Assembly: GCF_006738645.1 (NCBI RefSeq)
Contig: NZ_AP019700.1
Coordinates: 62,001-126,000, forward strand
From: Stella humosa
GTDB lineage: Bacteria; Pseudomonadota; Alphaproteobacteria; ATCC43930; Allostellaceae
DNA length: 64,000 nucleotides
Direction: 5' to 3'
The position numbers were made by a program, and so were the translations under genes. Position 1 is the stretch's first letter; every line of letters begins with the position of its first letter. This document shows, piece by piece, positions 28,112 to 37,100 of the stretch. Under the pieces are notes generated by a model. It had not been told where the DNA came from and made no database searches. It saw nothing but the letters and a program-made list of their open reading frames with translations.

Positions 28112-29197
28112 ATGAGTCCGGACCAGCATTTCGCCGCGGCGGCAGACCTTTCCGCCCATACCCGGCTTCCCGCCAGCCCCAGGCTTCCCGCGAACCCCGC
28201 CGTTGCCATCGTCGGCGCCACCGGCGCGGTCGGCGTCGAGCTGCTCGCCTGCCTGGAGGATCGCGGCTTTCCCTTGTCCAGCCTGCGCCTGCTGGCCTCG
28301 CCGCGCTCGGCCGGCAAGACGGCCGTCTTCCGCGACCGGACGCTGGCGATCGAGGCGCTGGGCGAGAACAGCTTCGCCGGCATCGACCTGGCCCTGTTCT
28401 CGGCCGGCAGCGGCATCTCGCGCCAGTACGCGCCGATCGCGGCCGCCGCGGGCGCGGTCGTCGTCGACAATTCCTCGGCCTTCCGCATGGACGACGCCGT
28501 GCCGCTGGTGGTGCCGGAGGTGAACCAGGCGGCATCCGAAGGCCATCGCGGCATCATCGCCAACCCCAACTGCGTGGCGATCATCGCCGCCGTGCCGCTG
28601 TGGCCGCTGCACCGGCTGAGCCCGATCGCGCGCGTGATCGCTTCCACCTACCAGGCGGCCTCTGGCGCTGGGGCGGCCGCCATGGAGGAGCTGCGCGCCT
28701 CGACCGCGGCCTATCTGGAGGGGCGCCACTACGCCAACACCGTGCTGGCCCACCCCTATGCCTTCAACCTCTTCAGCCACGACACGGCGGTCGACCCGGC
28801 CACCGGCAGCAATGGCGAGGAGGCCAAGGTGATGCAGGAACTGCGCAAGATCATGGCGCTGCCGGACCTGCGCGTCGGCATCACCTGCGTGCGCGTGCCC
28901 GTCCTGCGCGCCCACTCGATCGCCATGACGGTGGAGTTCGAACGCCCGGTCGGCCTGGACGAGGTCCGCGCTGCCCTGTCGGCCGCCCCCGGCGTGCGCT
29001 TGGTGGACGACGTCGCCGGCAACCACTTCCCGATGCCGCGCGAGGCATCCGGCCAGGGCGATGTGCTGGTGGGCCGCATCCGCCACGACGCGAGCGACCC
29101 ATCGGGCCGCTCGGTCATGCTGTTCGTGGCGGGCGACCAGTTGCTGAAGGGGGCGGCGCTGAACGCCGTCCAGATCGCCGAGCGCCTGCTGCCGTAG
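28112..29197 (+). CDS. asd: Aspartate-semialdehyde dehydrogenase
   Basis: A 361-residue enzyme that reduces aspartyl phosphate to aspartate semialdehyde, the branch point for lysine/diaminopimelate, threonine, methionine and isoleucine. GATGAVG is at residues 35-41 and the active-site Cys154 is in NPNCVA. About 30 extra residues precede the first beta strand; the ATG at 28112 follows GAGGAG, so the extension is probably real, though a shorter start cannot be excluded. It stands alone behind an attenuator. Confidence 0.93.
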   Translation: MSPDQHFAAAADLSAHTRLPASPRLPANPAVAIVGATGAVGVELLACLEDRGFPLSSLRLLASPRSAGKTAVFRDRTLAIEALGENSFAGIDLALFSAGSGISRQYAPIAAAAGAVVVDNSSAFRMDDAVPLVVPEVNQAASEGHRGIIANPNCVAIIAAVPLWPLHRLSPIARVIASTYQAASGAGAAAMEELRASTAAYLEGRHYANTVLAHPYAFNLFSHDTAVDPATGSNGEEAKVMQELRKIMALPDLRVGITCVRVPVLRAHSIAMTVEFERPVGLDEVRAALSAAPGVRLVDDVAGNHFPMPREASGQGDVLVGRIRHDASDPSGRSVMLFVAGDQLLKGAALNAVQIAERLLP

Positions 29198-29202
29198 GCG
29201 CC

Positions 29203-29238
29203 GCGGCGGCCGCCGGTCAGGAGATCGGCGGCCGCCGC
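29203..29238. terminator. Bidirectional hairpin between asd and the convergent amidase
   Basis: A perfect 12-base-pair stem (arms 29203-29214 and 29227-29238) with a 12-base loop lies between the converging stop codons, overlapping the amidase stop. It has no T tract of note, so it is a terminator by position and stability rather than by full consensus. Confidence 0.4.
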
Positions 29239-30647
29239 TTGTCCCAGGGGCGGGCGAGCTCGAGCTGGGCCGCCAGCCGCAGCAGCGTCGCCTCGTCGCC
29301 GAAGCGGCCGACGAAATGGATGCCGATCGGCAGCCCCTCGTCGTTCCAGGCGAGCGGCAGCGAGATGGCGGGCAGGCCGGCCGCGTTCTCCACCGGGGTG
29401 AAGGGGATGTAGGCGCGCAGGTTCGCGCGGTAGCGATCCTGGTCCATGTCCATCATGTCGATCTCGCCCAGGCGCACCGGCGGCTTGGCCAGGGTCGGCG
29501 TCAGCATGACGTCGTAGCGCTCCATGAAGTTGCCCAGGCGCCGCCCGAGCGCGTGGATGATGATGATGGCGCGGGCATAGTCGGCCCCCGTCACCTTGGT
29601 CCGCCCCATCTCGGCGAAGGCCCAGGTGGCGCGCTCCAGCTCGTCGGGCCGGGCGGCGCGGCCGAGCGAGGCCTCGCGGAAATTGATCGTGGTGGCGACG
29701 TTGGAGGCGATGATGGTGGCGAACGCCTCCCACAGGGCGTCGTGGTCGATCGGCGGGTCGGCCTCCTCCACGACATGGCCCATCTCGGCGCAGAGCTTCG
29801 CCGCGTCGTGCAACGCCTTCATGCAGTCGGGATGGATGGTGACGTCGGCCGGCACCGTGGTCGACAGCGCGATGCGCAGCCGGCCGGGTGCGGCCCCCAC
29901 CTCCGACAGGAACGGCCGCGCCTTGGGCGGGCAGGCATAGGGGTCGCCCACCGCCGGCCCCTCGACCGCGTCGAGGGCGGCTGCCGTGTCGCGGACGCTG
30001 CGGCTGACGACCAGGCCGGCCGACAGGCCGTTCCAGCCCTCGCCGACGTCGGGCCCCATCGGGCAGCGTGCGCGAGTCGGCTTCAGCCCGACCAGGCCGC
30101 AGGCCGAGGCCGGGATGCGGATGGAGCCGCCGCCGTCGGTCGCATGCGCGATCGGTACCATGCGGGCGGCGACCGCCGCCGCCCCGCCGCCGCTCGACCC
30201 GCCAGCCGAGCGCTCAATGTTCCAGGGATTCCGAGTCGGCCCGAAGCGGGTGGGCTCGGTCGTCGGCACCAGGCCGAATTCGGGCGAGTTGCTGCGCCCC
30301 AGCACCGCCAGCCCGGAACTGCGCAGGCGGGTGACGATCTCGGAATTGTGGTCGGCCAGGAAGCCGTCATAGAGCCGGCTGCCGTTGCCGCTCGGCTCGC
30401 CGGCATCCAGCGCGTAGAGGTCCTTCAGCAGGAAGGGGACGCCGTGGAACGGCCCCTGCGGCAGGCCCAGCCGGGCCTCGCGCCGGGCCCGGTCGAACTG
30501 GCGGTGGGACACGGCGTTCAGCTTGGGGTCGATCGCCTCGATGCGGGCGATCGCCGCTTCCATCACCTCGGCCACCGACACCTTGCCGTCGCGGATCAAC
30601 GCCGCCAGGCCGAGCGCGTCGTACTGGTCGTATTCCTTGAACGCCAT
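29217..30647 (-). CDS. Amidase-signature family hydrolase
   Basis: A 476-residue amidase-signature enzyme. The catalytic Lys75 is in LLKDLY, the cis-Ser in GGSSGGG at about 149-155 and the nucleophilic Ser175 in DGGGSIRIPAS. It would hydrolyse a carboxamide or ester, but the substrate is not evident. It is not GatA: no gatB or gatC is near. It is a single gene between convergent asd and divergent fzlA-like gene. Confidence 0.88.
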   Translation of the reverse strand: MAFKEYDQYDALGLAALIRDGKVSVAEVMEAAIARIEAIDPKLNAVSHRQFDRARREARLGLPQGPFHGVPFLLKDLYALDAGEPSGNGSRLYDGFLADHNSEIVTRLRSSGLAVLGRSNSPEFGLVPTTEPTRFGPTRNPWNIERSAGGSSGGGAAAVAARMVPIAHATDGGGSIRIPASACGLVGLKPTRARCPMGPDVGEGWNGLSAGLVVSRSVRDTAAALDAVEGPAVGDPYACPPKARPFLSEVGAAPGRLRIALSTTVPADVTIHPDCMKALHDAAKLCAEMGHVVEEADPPIDHDALWEAFATIIASNVATTINFREASLGRAARPDELERATWAFAEMGRTKVTGADYARAIIIIHALGRRLGNFMERYDVMLTPTLAKPPVRLGEIDMMDMDQDRYRANLRAYIPFTPVENAAGLPAISLPLAWNDEGLPIGIHFVGRFGDEATLLRLAAQLELARPWDKRRPPIS

Positions 30648-30785
30648 CGCTTGCCACTCCCATCGTCTGCGGGCCGCAGGCTAGCATGGCGGCGGCCCGG
30701 CCAGACCACCCCCAACGCCGGACGGCCGGGCATTTCGTCAGCGCGCCTTTGATTGCCGGCCGGCTTTGACTAGGATCGCCGCACG

Positions 30786-31454
30786 ATGCGGATGCTTCAT
30801 CATTTCTGGCTTTCGGCCCCCTCGCGCAAGGTGCGGATCGCGCTGCGCGAGAAGGACATTCCTTTCGAGACCACGCTGGAGAAGCCGTGGGAGCAGCGGC
30901 CCGAGCTGTTGGCGCTCAACCCGTCCGGCGAGGTGCCGGTGCTGGTCGAGCCGCAGGGCTTCGCCCTGGCCGATGGCCAGGCCATCTGCGAGTTCCTGGA
31001 GGAGGTCTATCCGCAACGCCCGCTGATGCCGCGCGAGGTACGGGCGCGGGCGGAGGTGCGGCGCCTGATCGGCTGGTTCGACGGCAAGTTCGCGCGCGAG
31101 GTCACCGACACGCTGGTCGGCGAGAAGATGATCAAGCGCATGACCCGGCGCGACACGCCGAACTCGGCCCTGATCCGGCTCGGCCTGTCGTCGATCCGCC
31201 ACCACCTGGCTTATATCGGCGAGCTGGCCGAGCGGCGGCGCTGGCTGGGTGGCGACGAATTCTCGCTGGCCGACATCACGGCAGCCGCCCACCTGTCGGC
31301 GGTGGACTATCTGGGCGACGTGCCGTGGAGCGAGTGCGAGCCCGCCAAGGACTGGTATGCGCGCATCAAGTCGCGGCCGAGCTTCCGCCCCATCCTGGCC
31401 GACCATCTGCCGGGCGCGCCGCCGCCGCCGCACTACGCCGACCTGGATTTCTGA
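30786..31454 (+). CDS. FzlA-like glutathione S-transferase family protein
   Basis: A 222-residue GST-fold protein: thioredoxin-like N-terminus with SRKVRIAL and NPSGEVPVL, then an all-helical C-terminus with DEFSLADI. It lacks a recognisable catalytic Tyr or Cys and ends in the segment HYADLDF. This C-terminal tail and overall form match, as I recall it, FzlA, the FtsZ-binding GST-like division protein of alphaproteobacteria. The neighbouring NAD-dependent epimerase gene is also often near fzlA. The alternative is an ordinary GST. Confidence 0.65.
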   Translation: MRMLHHFWLSAPSRKVRIALREKDIPFETTLEKPWEQRPELLALNPSGEVPVLVEPQGFALADGQAICEFLEEVYPQRPLMPREVRARAEVRRLIGWFDGKFAREVTDTLVGEKMIKRMTRRDTPNSALIRLGLSSIRHHLAYIGELAERRRWLGGDEFSLADITAAAHLSAVDYLGDVPWSECEPAKDWYARIKSRPSFRPILADHLPGAPPPPHYADLDF

Positions 31455-31478
31455 CCGTCCCCTCGCGGGGGGACTCGG

Positions 31479-32330
31479 TCAGCGCCTGGCCGGCTGCTGG
31501 CCGGTGCCCGGCTCCACCTTCACGTCGAGCTTCTCCAGGTTGGCGCGGGCGGCGTCGCCGGCCGGCCCGTCCGGGGCCAGCCGCAGCACCTGGATCCAGT
31601 CGGCCCGCGCCTGGGTGGCGTCGTTGCGCAGGCGGCGGATGATGCCGCGCTCCAGCAGCGCGTCGACCGACCGCGGGTCGAGTGTGAGCGCCCGGGCCAG
31701 ATCCTCCTCCGCCAGCTCCAGGCTGCCGACCCAGCGATAGGCCGTGGCCCGCAGCACCAGCGGGTCGGCGCGGCGCGGCGCCAGCTCGATCGCCCGATTG
31801 AGGTCGTCGATCGCCTCCCAGTAGTTTCTGGCCGATCCCAGCACGACGCCGCGGTCGATCCACAGGTCGGCGTCGTCGGGCGCGATCTTCACCGCCTGGG
31901 TCAGCACCGCGTGGGCGCGCTCGGGCATGCGCGCCGCCAGCCAGGCCTGGGCCGCCTGCGACAGCAGCTCGACCCGGACGCGGATCGCATCGCCCTGGCC
32001 CGTCGTGCCCAGCCGCTCCAGCCGGATCGCGGCCTCCGCCGGCTGGCCCAGCGTCAGCAGGGCGACGGCCGCGCAATGGCGCGCTTGCAGCCCGCCGCCG
32101 CGGCCCTCCCACGCCGTTGCCGCCTCGAACGCCTCGGTCCCCTGGGTGCGGGCCTGGCGCATGCAGCGCGTGTATTCCTCGTTGTTGGCCTGCTGCGCGG
32201 GCGGCGCGGGGGCGGCGGCCGGCGGCGGCTGGCGGCTCGCGGCCGGACGCTGGCCCTGGGCCAACGACGGCGTTGCGGTCAGAAGCAGCGCCAGCGCCGC
32301 CAGGGCGAGTCGGGTCGGGGTGGTCACCAT
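31479..32330 (-). CDS. Secreted tetratricopeptide-repeat protein
   Basis: A 283-residue protein with a signal peptide (about residues 1-24, ending in SLAQ), a low-complexity Pro/Ala/Gln stretch to about residue 47, and about four TPR motifs in residues 120-260, such as the DADLWIDRGVVLGSARNYWE unit. It is probably a periplasmic scaffold. The ATG at 32330 gives the signal peptide; longer frames upstream are unlikely. It converges with the GST gene and diverges from the epimerase. Confidence 0.7.
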   Translation of the reverse strand: MVTTPTRLALAALALLLTATPSLAQGQRPAASRQPPPAAAPAPPAQQANNEEYTRCMRQARTQGTEAFEAATAWEGRGGGLQARHCAAVALLTLGQPAEAAIRLERLGTTGQGDAIRVRVELLSQAAQAWLAARMPERAHAVLTQAVKIAPDDADLWIDRGVVLGSARNYWEAIDDLNRAIELAPRRADPLVLRATAYRWVGSLELAEEDLARALTLDPRSVDALLERGIIRRLRNDATQARADWIQVLRLAPDGPAGDAARANLEKLDVKVEPGTGQQPARR

Positions 32331-32444
32331 GCGGCGCACACTGGCGCTGCCGCCGGCCGAAGACAAGTTACGGCCCCGATAGCCGGCGCCCTGCCAGCCG
32401 GTGATGCCGCATGCCTGCCGCATTCGGCGCATAGGAAGCGGGAC

Positions 32445-33347
32445 ATGGATCCATCCTCTCCGAGACTGTTCTGCTTCGGTCTGGGCTATGTCGGCTTGGC
32501 CGTCGCCCGCGACCGCCTGGCGGCGGGCTGGCGGGTCGCCGGTACCGCGCGCGATCCGGGTCGGCTGGCGCGGGCGGCGGCCGCGGGCATCGAAGTCCAC
32601 CGCTTTGCCGGCGATGCGCCGCTCGACCCCGCCGTGCTGGCCGGCACCACGCACCTTATATCGACTGCCGCCCCCGACGGCGCCCGCGACCCGGTCCTGG
32701 CCGCCCTGGCACCGGCCATCCGCGCGCTGCCGGGCCTGCAATGGGTCGGCTACCTGTCCTCGACCGGCGTCTATGGCGACCGCGGCGGCGGCTGGGTGGA
32801 CGAGGACGTGGCGCCGCAGCCCAGCGGCCCGCGCGGCCGCCATCGTCTGCAGGCCGAGGAGGCGTGGCGCGACCTCTGGCGCCATCATGGAAGCCCGGTC
32901 CATGTCTTCCGCCTGGCCGGCATCTACGGCCCCGGCCGCAGCGCCATCGACCAGATGCGCGCCGGGGCAGCCCGGCGCATCGTCAAGCCGGGCCAGTTCT
33001 TCTCGCGCATCCATCGCGACGACATCGTGGCCGTGCTGCGCGCGTCGATGGCCGCCCCCCGGCCAGGGTCGGTCTACAATCTGGCCGACGACCTGCCGGC
33101 CGCACCCGACGAGGTGGTGGCCTATGCCGCCGGCCTGCTGGGTGTCGACCCGCCGCCGGCTGAGCCCTATGCCGAGGCGGAGGCGACGATGTCGCCGATG
33201 GCGCGCTCCTTCTATGCCGACAACCGCCGCATCTCGAACCGGCGCATCCGGCAGGACCTCGGGGTGGCGCTTGCCTACCCGACCTATCGCGAAGGGCTGT
33301 CGGCGATCGCGGCGACACTGCCCGCACCCGGCCCGTCCGGCGGCTGA
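32445..33347 (+). CDS. NAD(P)-dependent epimerase/dehydratase-like (extended SDR) protein
   Basis: A 300-residue Rossmann protein related to NAD-dependent epimerases of the YeeZ-like group. The dinucleotide motif reads GLGYVG at residues 12-17, SSTGVYGD follows at about 105, and FRLAGIYGPGRSA marks the substrate half. The canonical YxxxK is replaced (HRLQAEEAW), so catalysis may be modified or lost. AGGAAG precedes the ATG at 32445. Its 3' end overlaps the opposing hydrolase gene by 64 bases. Confidence 0.8.
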   Translation: MDPSSPRLFCFGLGYVGLAVARDRLAAGWRVAGTARDPGRLARAAAAGIEVHRFAGDAPLDPAVLAGTTHLISTAAPDGARDPVLAALAPAIRALPGLQWVGYLSSTGVYGDRGGGWVDEDVAPQPSGPRGRHRLQAEEAWRDLWRHHGSPVHVFRLAGIYGPGRSAIDQMRAGAARRIVKPGQFFSRIHRDDIVAVLRASMAAPRPGSVYNLADDLPAAPDEVVAYAAGLLGVDPPPAEPYAEAEATMSPMARSFYADNRRISNRRIRQDLGVALAYPTYREGLSAIAATLPAPGPSGG

Positions 33348-34114
33348 CCGGCCTCGGCCAGCTCGGCCGCGGCCTGGTCGGCCAGGGCTGTCACCGTGTC
33401 GACCAGGCGGGCCAGGTCGGGCGGGCGCGACAGGCGGTGGTCGCCCTCCTTCACCAGGGTCAGGGCGGCGTCGGTCGCGTCGATATGCTCCAGCAGCCGC
33501 TGCGACACCTGCCAGGGCACGTCGCGGTCCTGCAACCCGTGGATCAGCCGCAACGGGCAGGCGATCGGCAGCGTGTCGCGCAGCACCAGGTGGCGGCGGC
33601 CCTCCTCGATCAGGCGCAGCGTGATGGGGTAGGGCTCGTCGCCATATTCACTGGGCTCGTTCCACACGCCGTCGCGCAGTAGCGTGCGCCGGACCGGCTC
33701 GGGGAACTCGTTCCACATCAGGTCTTCGGTGAAGTCCGGCGCGGCCGCCAGCCCCACTAGGCCGGCCACCCGCCCGGGCCGGGCGAGCGCCGCCAGCAGC
33801 ATCAGCCAGCCGCCCATGCTGGACCCGACCAGGATCTGCGGGCCGCTGGTCAGGCGATCGAGCGCCAGGATCGCGTCGTCGGCCCAGGCGCCAATGGTGC
33901 CGTCGACGAAGCGGCCGGACGACTGGCCGTGGCCGCGATAGTCGAAGCGCAGGAAGGGTCGGCCGGCGGCGCGGCATGCCGCCTCCAGCGCGGTCGCCTT
34001 GGTCCCGGTCATGTCGGACATGAAGCCGCCCAGGAACACCACGCCCGGCCCGGTGCCGGCCGTGCGGACATAGGCGATCCGCTCGCCCATCTGTTCGATG
34101 AAGCCTTCGTCCAT
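33284..34114 (-). CDS. Alpha/beta hydrolase (ABHD10-like)
   Basis: A 276-residue alpha/beta hydrolase. The nucleophile Ser99 is in GSSMGG, the acid is likely in HGLQDRDVPW and the His in EGDHRLS. The N-terminal GGFMSDMTGTKA segment resembles ABHD10-type depalmitoylase/esterases, as does FDYRGHGQS. The substrate is unknown. Residues after about 255 are a Pro/Gly-rich tail that overlaps the convergent epimerase gene, so the tail could be a consequence of stop-codon drift. Confidence 0.85.
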   Translation of the reverse strand: MDEGFIEQMGERIAYVRTAGTGPGVVFLGGFMSDMTGTKATALEAACRAAGRPFLRFDYRGHGQSSGRFVDGTIGAWADDAILALDRLTSGPQILVGSSMGGWLMLLAALARPGRVAGLVGLAAAPDFTEDLMWNEFPEPVRRTLLRDGVWNEPSEYGDEPYPITLRLIEEGRRHLVLRDTLPIACPLRLIHGLQDRDVPWQVSQRLLEHIDATDAALTLVKEGDHRLSRPPDLARLVDTVTALADQAAAELAEAGQPPDGPGAGSVAAIADSPSR

Positions 34115-34137
34115 CGCCTGGGGTAATCTCGCGAGTC

Positions 34138-35361
34138 GTGGAAACCTCGATCAACCATAACATGGAGCCTCGGCTCGGCACCGGGCTGGCATCGCCGTCC
34201 GCGCCGCGGACCGTCCTGCAACTGCTGCCGGCCCTGCATGTGGGCGGCGTCGAGCGCGGCACCGTCGATGTCGCACTGGCCCTGCGCGCCGCCGGCTGGC
34301 GGGCGGTGGTGGCATCCGCCGGCGGCCCGCTGGTGGCGGAGCTGGAGCGCGCGGGCGCGGTGCACGTCACCCTGCCGCTCGACAGCAAGAACCCGCTCAC
34401 CATCCGCGCCAACTCCCGCCGCCTGGTGGAGGTGATCGACCGCTACGACATCGACATCGTCCATGCGCGCAGCCGGGCGCCGGCCTGGGCCGGGTGGCTG
34501 GCCGCGCGCGCCGCCGGCCGGCATTTCGTCACGACGTTTCACGGCACGCACAGCCACGGCAACTGGGCCAAGCGGCGCTACAACGCCATCATGGGCCGGG
34601 GCGAGCGCGTCATCGCCATCTCGCAATTCATCGCCGAGCATGCCTATGGCGTCTACGGCGTGCCGCCCGAGCGCATCCGCATCATTCCGCGCGGCATCGA
34701 CTTCCGCCGCTTCGATCCCCATGCGGTCAGCGGCGAGCGGGTGATCCAGGTGGCCAGCCAGTGGCGCCTGCCGGACGGCGTGCCGGTGATCATGCTGCCC
34801 GCCCGCTTCAGCCGCTGGAAGGGCCATGAGGTGCTGATCGACGCCATCGCCCGGCTCGGCGACCGCGAGCTGATGTGCGTCCTGGTCGGCGCCACCCAAG
34901 GGCGCGACGCCTATCGCACCGAGCTGGAGGCGCTGATCGTCGCCAAGGGGCTGGGTGGGCGCATCCAGATGGTGCCCGACTGCCGCGACATGCCGGCGGC
35001 CTATATGCTGGCCGACGTCGTGGTCGCCCCCTCGACCGAGCCGGAGGCATTCGGCCGGGTGCCGGTGGAGGCGCAGGCGATGGGCCGCCCGGTGATCGCG
35101 ACCGACCATGGCGGCGCGCGCGAGACCGTGATCTCGGGCGAGACCGGGCTGCTGGTCCCCCCTGGCGATGCGGCTGCCCTGGCGTCCGCCATCGCCGACG
35201 CGCTCGACCTGCGCATGGAAGAACGCCGGCTGCTGGGCGAGCATGCGATCGCCCATGTCCGGGCCAATTTCGATCTCGGCCGGATGTGCGCCGAGACGCT
35301 GGCGGTCTATGCGGAGATCCTGGGCATCGGCGACGCCAGACAGCACAGCATCGCTGCGTGA
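34138..35361 (+). CDS. Glycosyltransferase family 4 protein
   Basis: A 407-residue GT-B glycosyltransferase. The acceptor-side motif LPALHVGGVERGTVDVA is at about residues 30-45 and the donor-binding EPEAFGRVPVEAQAMG with later GGARETV in the C-terminal half. It likely acts at the inner membrane in LPS or capsule assembly. The start is GTG at 34138; an ATG at 34162 with the same frame is possible. Its stop overlaps the start of the next gene by GTGA. Confidence 0.85.
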   Translation: METSINHNMEPRLGTGLASPSAPRTVLQLLPALHVGGVERGTVDVALALRAAGWRAVVASAGGPLVAELERAGAVHVTLPLDSKNPLTIRANSRRLVEVIDRYDIDIVHARSRAPAWAGWLAARAAGRHFVTTFHGTHSHGNWAKRRYNAIMGRGERVIAISQFIAEHAYGVYGVPPERIRIIPRGIDFRRFDPHAVSGERVIQVASQWRLPDGVPVIMLPARFSRWKGHEVLIDAIARLGDRELMCVLVGATQGRDAYRTELEALIVAKGLGGRIQMVPDCRDMPAAYMLADVVVAPSTEPEAFGRVPVEAQAMGRPVIATDHGGARETVISGETGLLVPPGDAAALASAIADALDLRMEERRLLGEHAIAHVRANFDLGRMCAETLAVYAEILGIGDARQHSIAA

Positions 35362-36302
35362 CCGCGGCCGGGGCGGCAGCCCCTGTTCTCGTCATGAAGC
35401 ATGGCGCGCTGGGCGACCTGGTCCAGGCGACCGGGCCGATGCAGGCCATCCGCCACCATCATCCGGGTGCCCGCATCACCCTGCTGACGACCCGGCCGTT
35501 CGCCGACTTCATGGCCGGCTGTCCCTGGATCGACGCCGTCTGGGTCGACGACCGGCCGCCGGCCTGGAACCTGCCGGCGGTGCTGCGGCTCGGCCGGCGG
35601 CTGCGCGGCGGCGGGTTCGGGCGGGTCTACGACCTGCAGACGTCGGGCCGGTCCAGCCGCTACCTGCGCTTCTTCGGCCGGCCGCGGCCGGAATGGTCCG
35701 GCATCGCGGCCGGTGCTTCGCACCCCCATGCCAACCCCGATCGAGACCGCATGCACACGCTGGATCGCCAGCGCGAGCAGTTGGCGATGGCGGGCATCGC
35801 CCGGGTGCCGCCGCCTAGCCTCGACTGGGTGGCCGACGGCCCGCTGCCGCCGGGCGTGCCCGACCGGCCGTTCGTCCTGCTGGTGCCGGGCGGCTCGGCC
35901 CATCGGCCCGAGAAGAGATGGCCGATCGACCGATTCGCCGGGCTTGCCGCGGAGTTGGCCGCGGCGGGCATCGCGCCGGTCGTGGTCGGCGGTGGCGGCG
36001 AGCGACCGCTGGCGGCGGCCATCCGCGCCGCTGCCCCGGATGCCGTGGACCTGACCGGGGCGACCGGCCTGGCCGACCTCGTGCGGCTCGGGCGACGGGC
36101 GCAGGCGGTCGTCGGCAACGACACCGGGCCGGTCCATCTGCTGGCCGTGGCCGGCGCGCCGACGGTGGTTCTCTTCTCGGCCGCGTCGGACCCGGCCCTG
36201 TGCCAGCCGCGCGGGGCGGCCGTCCGCGTACTGCGTGAATCGGCCCTGGCCGACCTCGGAGTCGGGTCCGTCGCCGCGGCCCTGGCGGCGCTCGCGCCAT
36301 AG
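35358..36302 (+). CDS. Glycosyltransferase family 9 (heptosyltransferase-like) protein
   Basis: A 314-residue GT-B enzyme of the ADP-heptose:LPS heptosyltransferase family. The N-terminal KHGALGDLVQATG, the nucleotide-binding PGGSAHRPEKRWP and the VGNDTGPVHLLAVAG motif with Glu/Asp ligands are all present. The GTG start at 35358 overlaps the preceding gene's stop, so the two glycosyltransferases are probably made together, and the pair most likely extends LPS core sugars. Confidence 0.88.
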   Translation: MTAAGAAAPVLVMKHGALGDLVQATGPMQAIRHHHPGARITLLTTRPFADFMAGCPWIDAVWVDDRPPAWNLPAVLRLGRRLRGGGFGRVYDLQTSGRSSRYLRFFGRPRPEWSGIAAGASHPHANPDRDRMHTLDRQREQLAMAGIARVPPPSLDWVADGPLPPGVPDRPFVLLVPGGSAHRPEKRWPIDRFAGLAAELAAAGIAPVVVGGGGERPLAAAIRAAAPDAVDLTGATGLADLVRLGRRAQAVVGNDTGPVHLLAVAGAPTVVLFSAASDPALCQPRGAAVRVLRESALADLGVGSVAAALAALAP

Positions 36303-36394
36303 ACCCCTTGCAAGGCTGACCGTCATCGTTAGATTGAGGCATGCGGCGGGCGCCAAAGGCCGGCCTGCATTGCCATGACCACAGGAGACGATTC

Positions 36395-36931
36395 ATAGCC
36401 AGACCCCCATTCGAGCCGACGCCGTCCCGCGACGGGCCGCGCGTCAACAACGAAATCCGCGTGCCGCGCGTGCGCCTGGTCGATGAGCGCGGTGAGATGG
36501 TCGGCGTCGTGACCACGCCCGAAGCCATCACCATGGCGGAAGAGGCAGGGCTCGACCTCGTGGAAGTGGCGCCGAACGCCGATCCACCCGTCTGCAAGAT
36601 CCTCGACTTCGGCAAGTTCAAGTACGAAGAACAAAAGAAGAAGAACGAGGCGCGCAAAAAGCAGAAGATCATCGAGGTCAAGGAAATCAAGCTTCGTCCT
36701 GGCATCGACGATCACGACTACGACGTGAAGATGCGCAGCATGCAGAAGTTCATCGAGGAAGGCGACAAGGTGAAGGTCACCTTGCGGTTCCGTGGGCGCG
36801 AAATGGCGCACCAGGATCTGGGCCTCCAGGTGCTGATCCGCGTGCGCGACGACCTGGATGAAGTGGCCAAGGTCGAGCAGATGCCGCGCCTGGAAGGCCG
36901 GCAGATGGTCATGGTGATGTCGCCCAAGTGA
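36395..36931 (+). CDS. infC: Translation initiation factor IF-3
   Basis: A 178-residue IF-3 with the N-terminal domain, the Lys-rich linker ([16 protein letters not shown]) and the C-terminal IF3_C domain ending in [10 protein letters not shown] take ATA at 36395 as start: it has AGGAG at 7 bases spacing and gives the usual N-terminus, and infC genes are known for non-AUG starts that allow IF-3 autoregulation. An upstream ATG in the same frame has no Shine-Dalgarno. Confidence 0.93.
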   Translation: MARPPFEPTPSRDGPRVNNEIRVPRVRLVDERGEMVGVVTTPEAITMAEEAGLDLVEVAPNADPPVCKILDFGKFKYEEQKKKNEARKKQKIIEVKEIKLRPGIDDHDYDVKMRSMQKFIEEGDKVKVTLRFRGREMAHQDLGLQVLIRVRDDLDEVAKVEQMPRLEGRQMVMVMSPK

Positions 36932-36938
36932 CGGTGCG

Positions 36939-36978
36939 AAGGGCGCCCACGGCCGCACCCGGCCGCGTGGCTGCCCTT
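36939..36978 (+). promoter_or_regulatory. Long imperfect hairpin after infC
   Basis: AAGGGC (36939-36944) pairs with GCCCTT (36973-36978), CCA with TGG, and two CGGCCG copies (36950-36955, 36960-36965) with a CACC loop. It could end infC transcription or serve as a binding site for a ribosomal protein. It overlaps the -35 box of the next promoter by two bases. Confidence 0.35.
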
Positions 36979-37005
36979 GCCATCCTGGCGCGGCGTCGCT
37001 ATAAG
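36977..37005 (+). promoter_or_regulatory. Promoter of rpmI-rplT
   Basis: TTGCCA at 36977-36982, a 17-base spacer and TATAAG at 37000-37005 on the plus strand. It would give a leader of about 90 bases for rpmI. The match to the sigma70 consensus is good for this GC-rich genome. Confidence 0.5.
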
Positions 37006-37100
37006 CCCCGCTCCCGCCGGCGGCCGGGCTGGTGCGCACATTCGCGCGCACAAACGGGCATGCCTTCGCTGCGGCGCGTGACCAATCGAGAAGGACCGAA

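Noticed and set aside
29203-29238. A palindrome at the asd-amidase junction as a mobile-element end
   Set aside because: No repeat copy or flanking duplication is present; it fits a convergent terminator.
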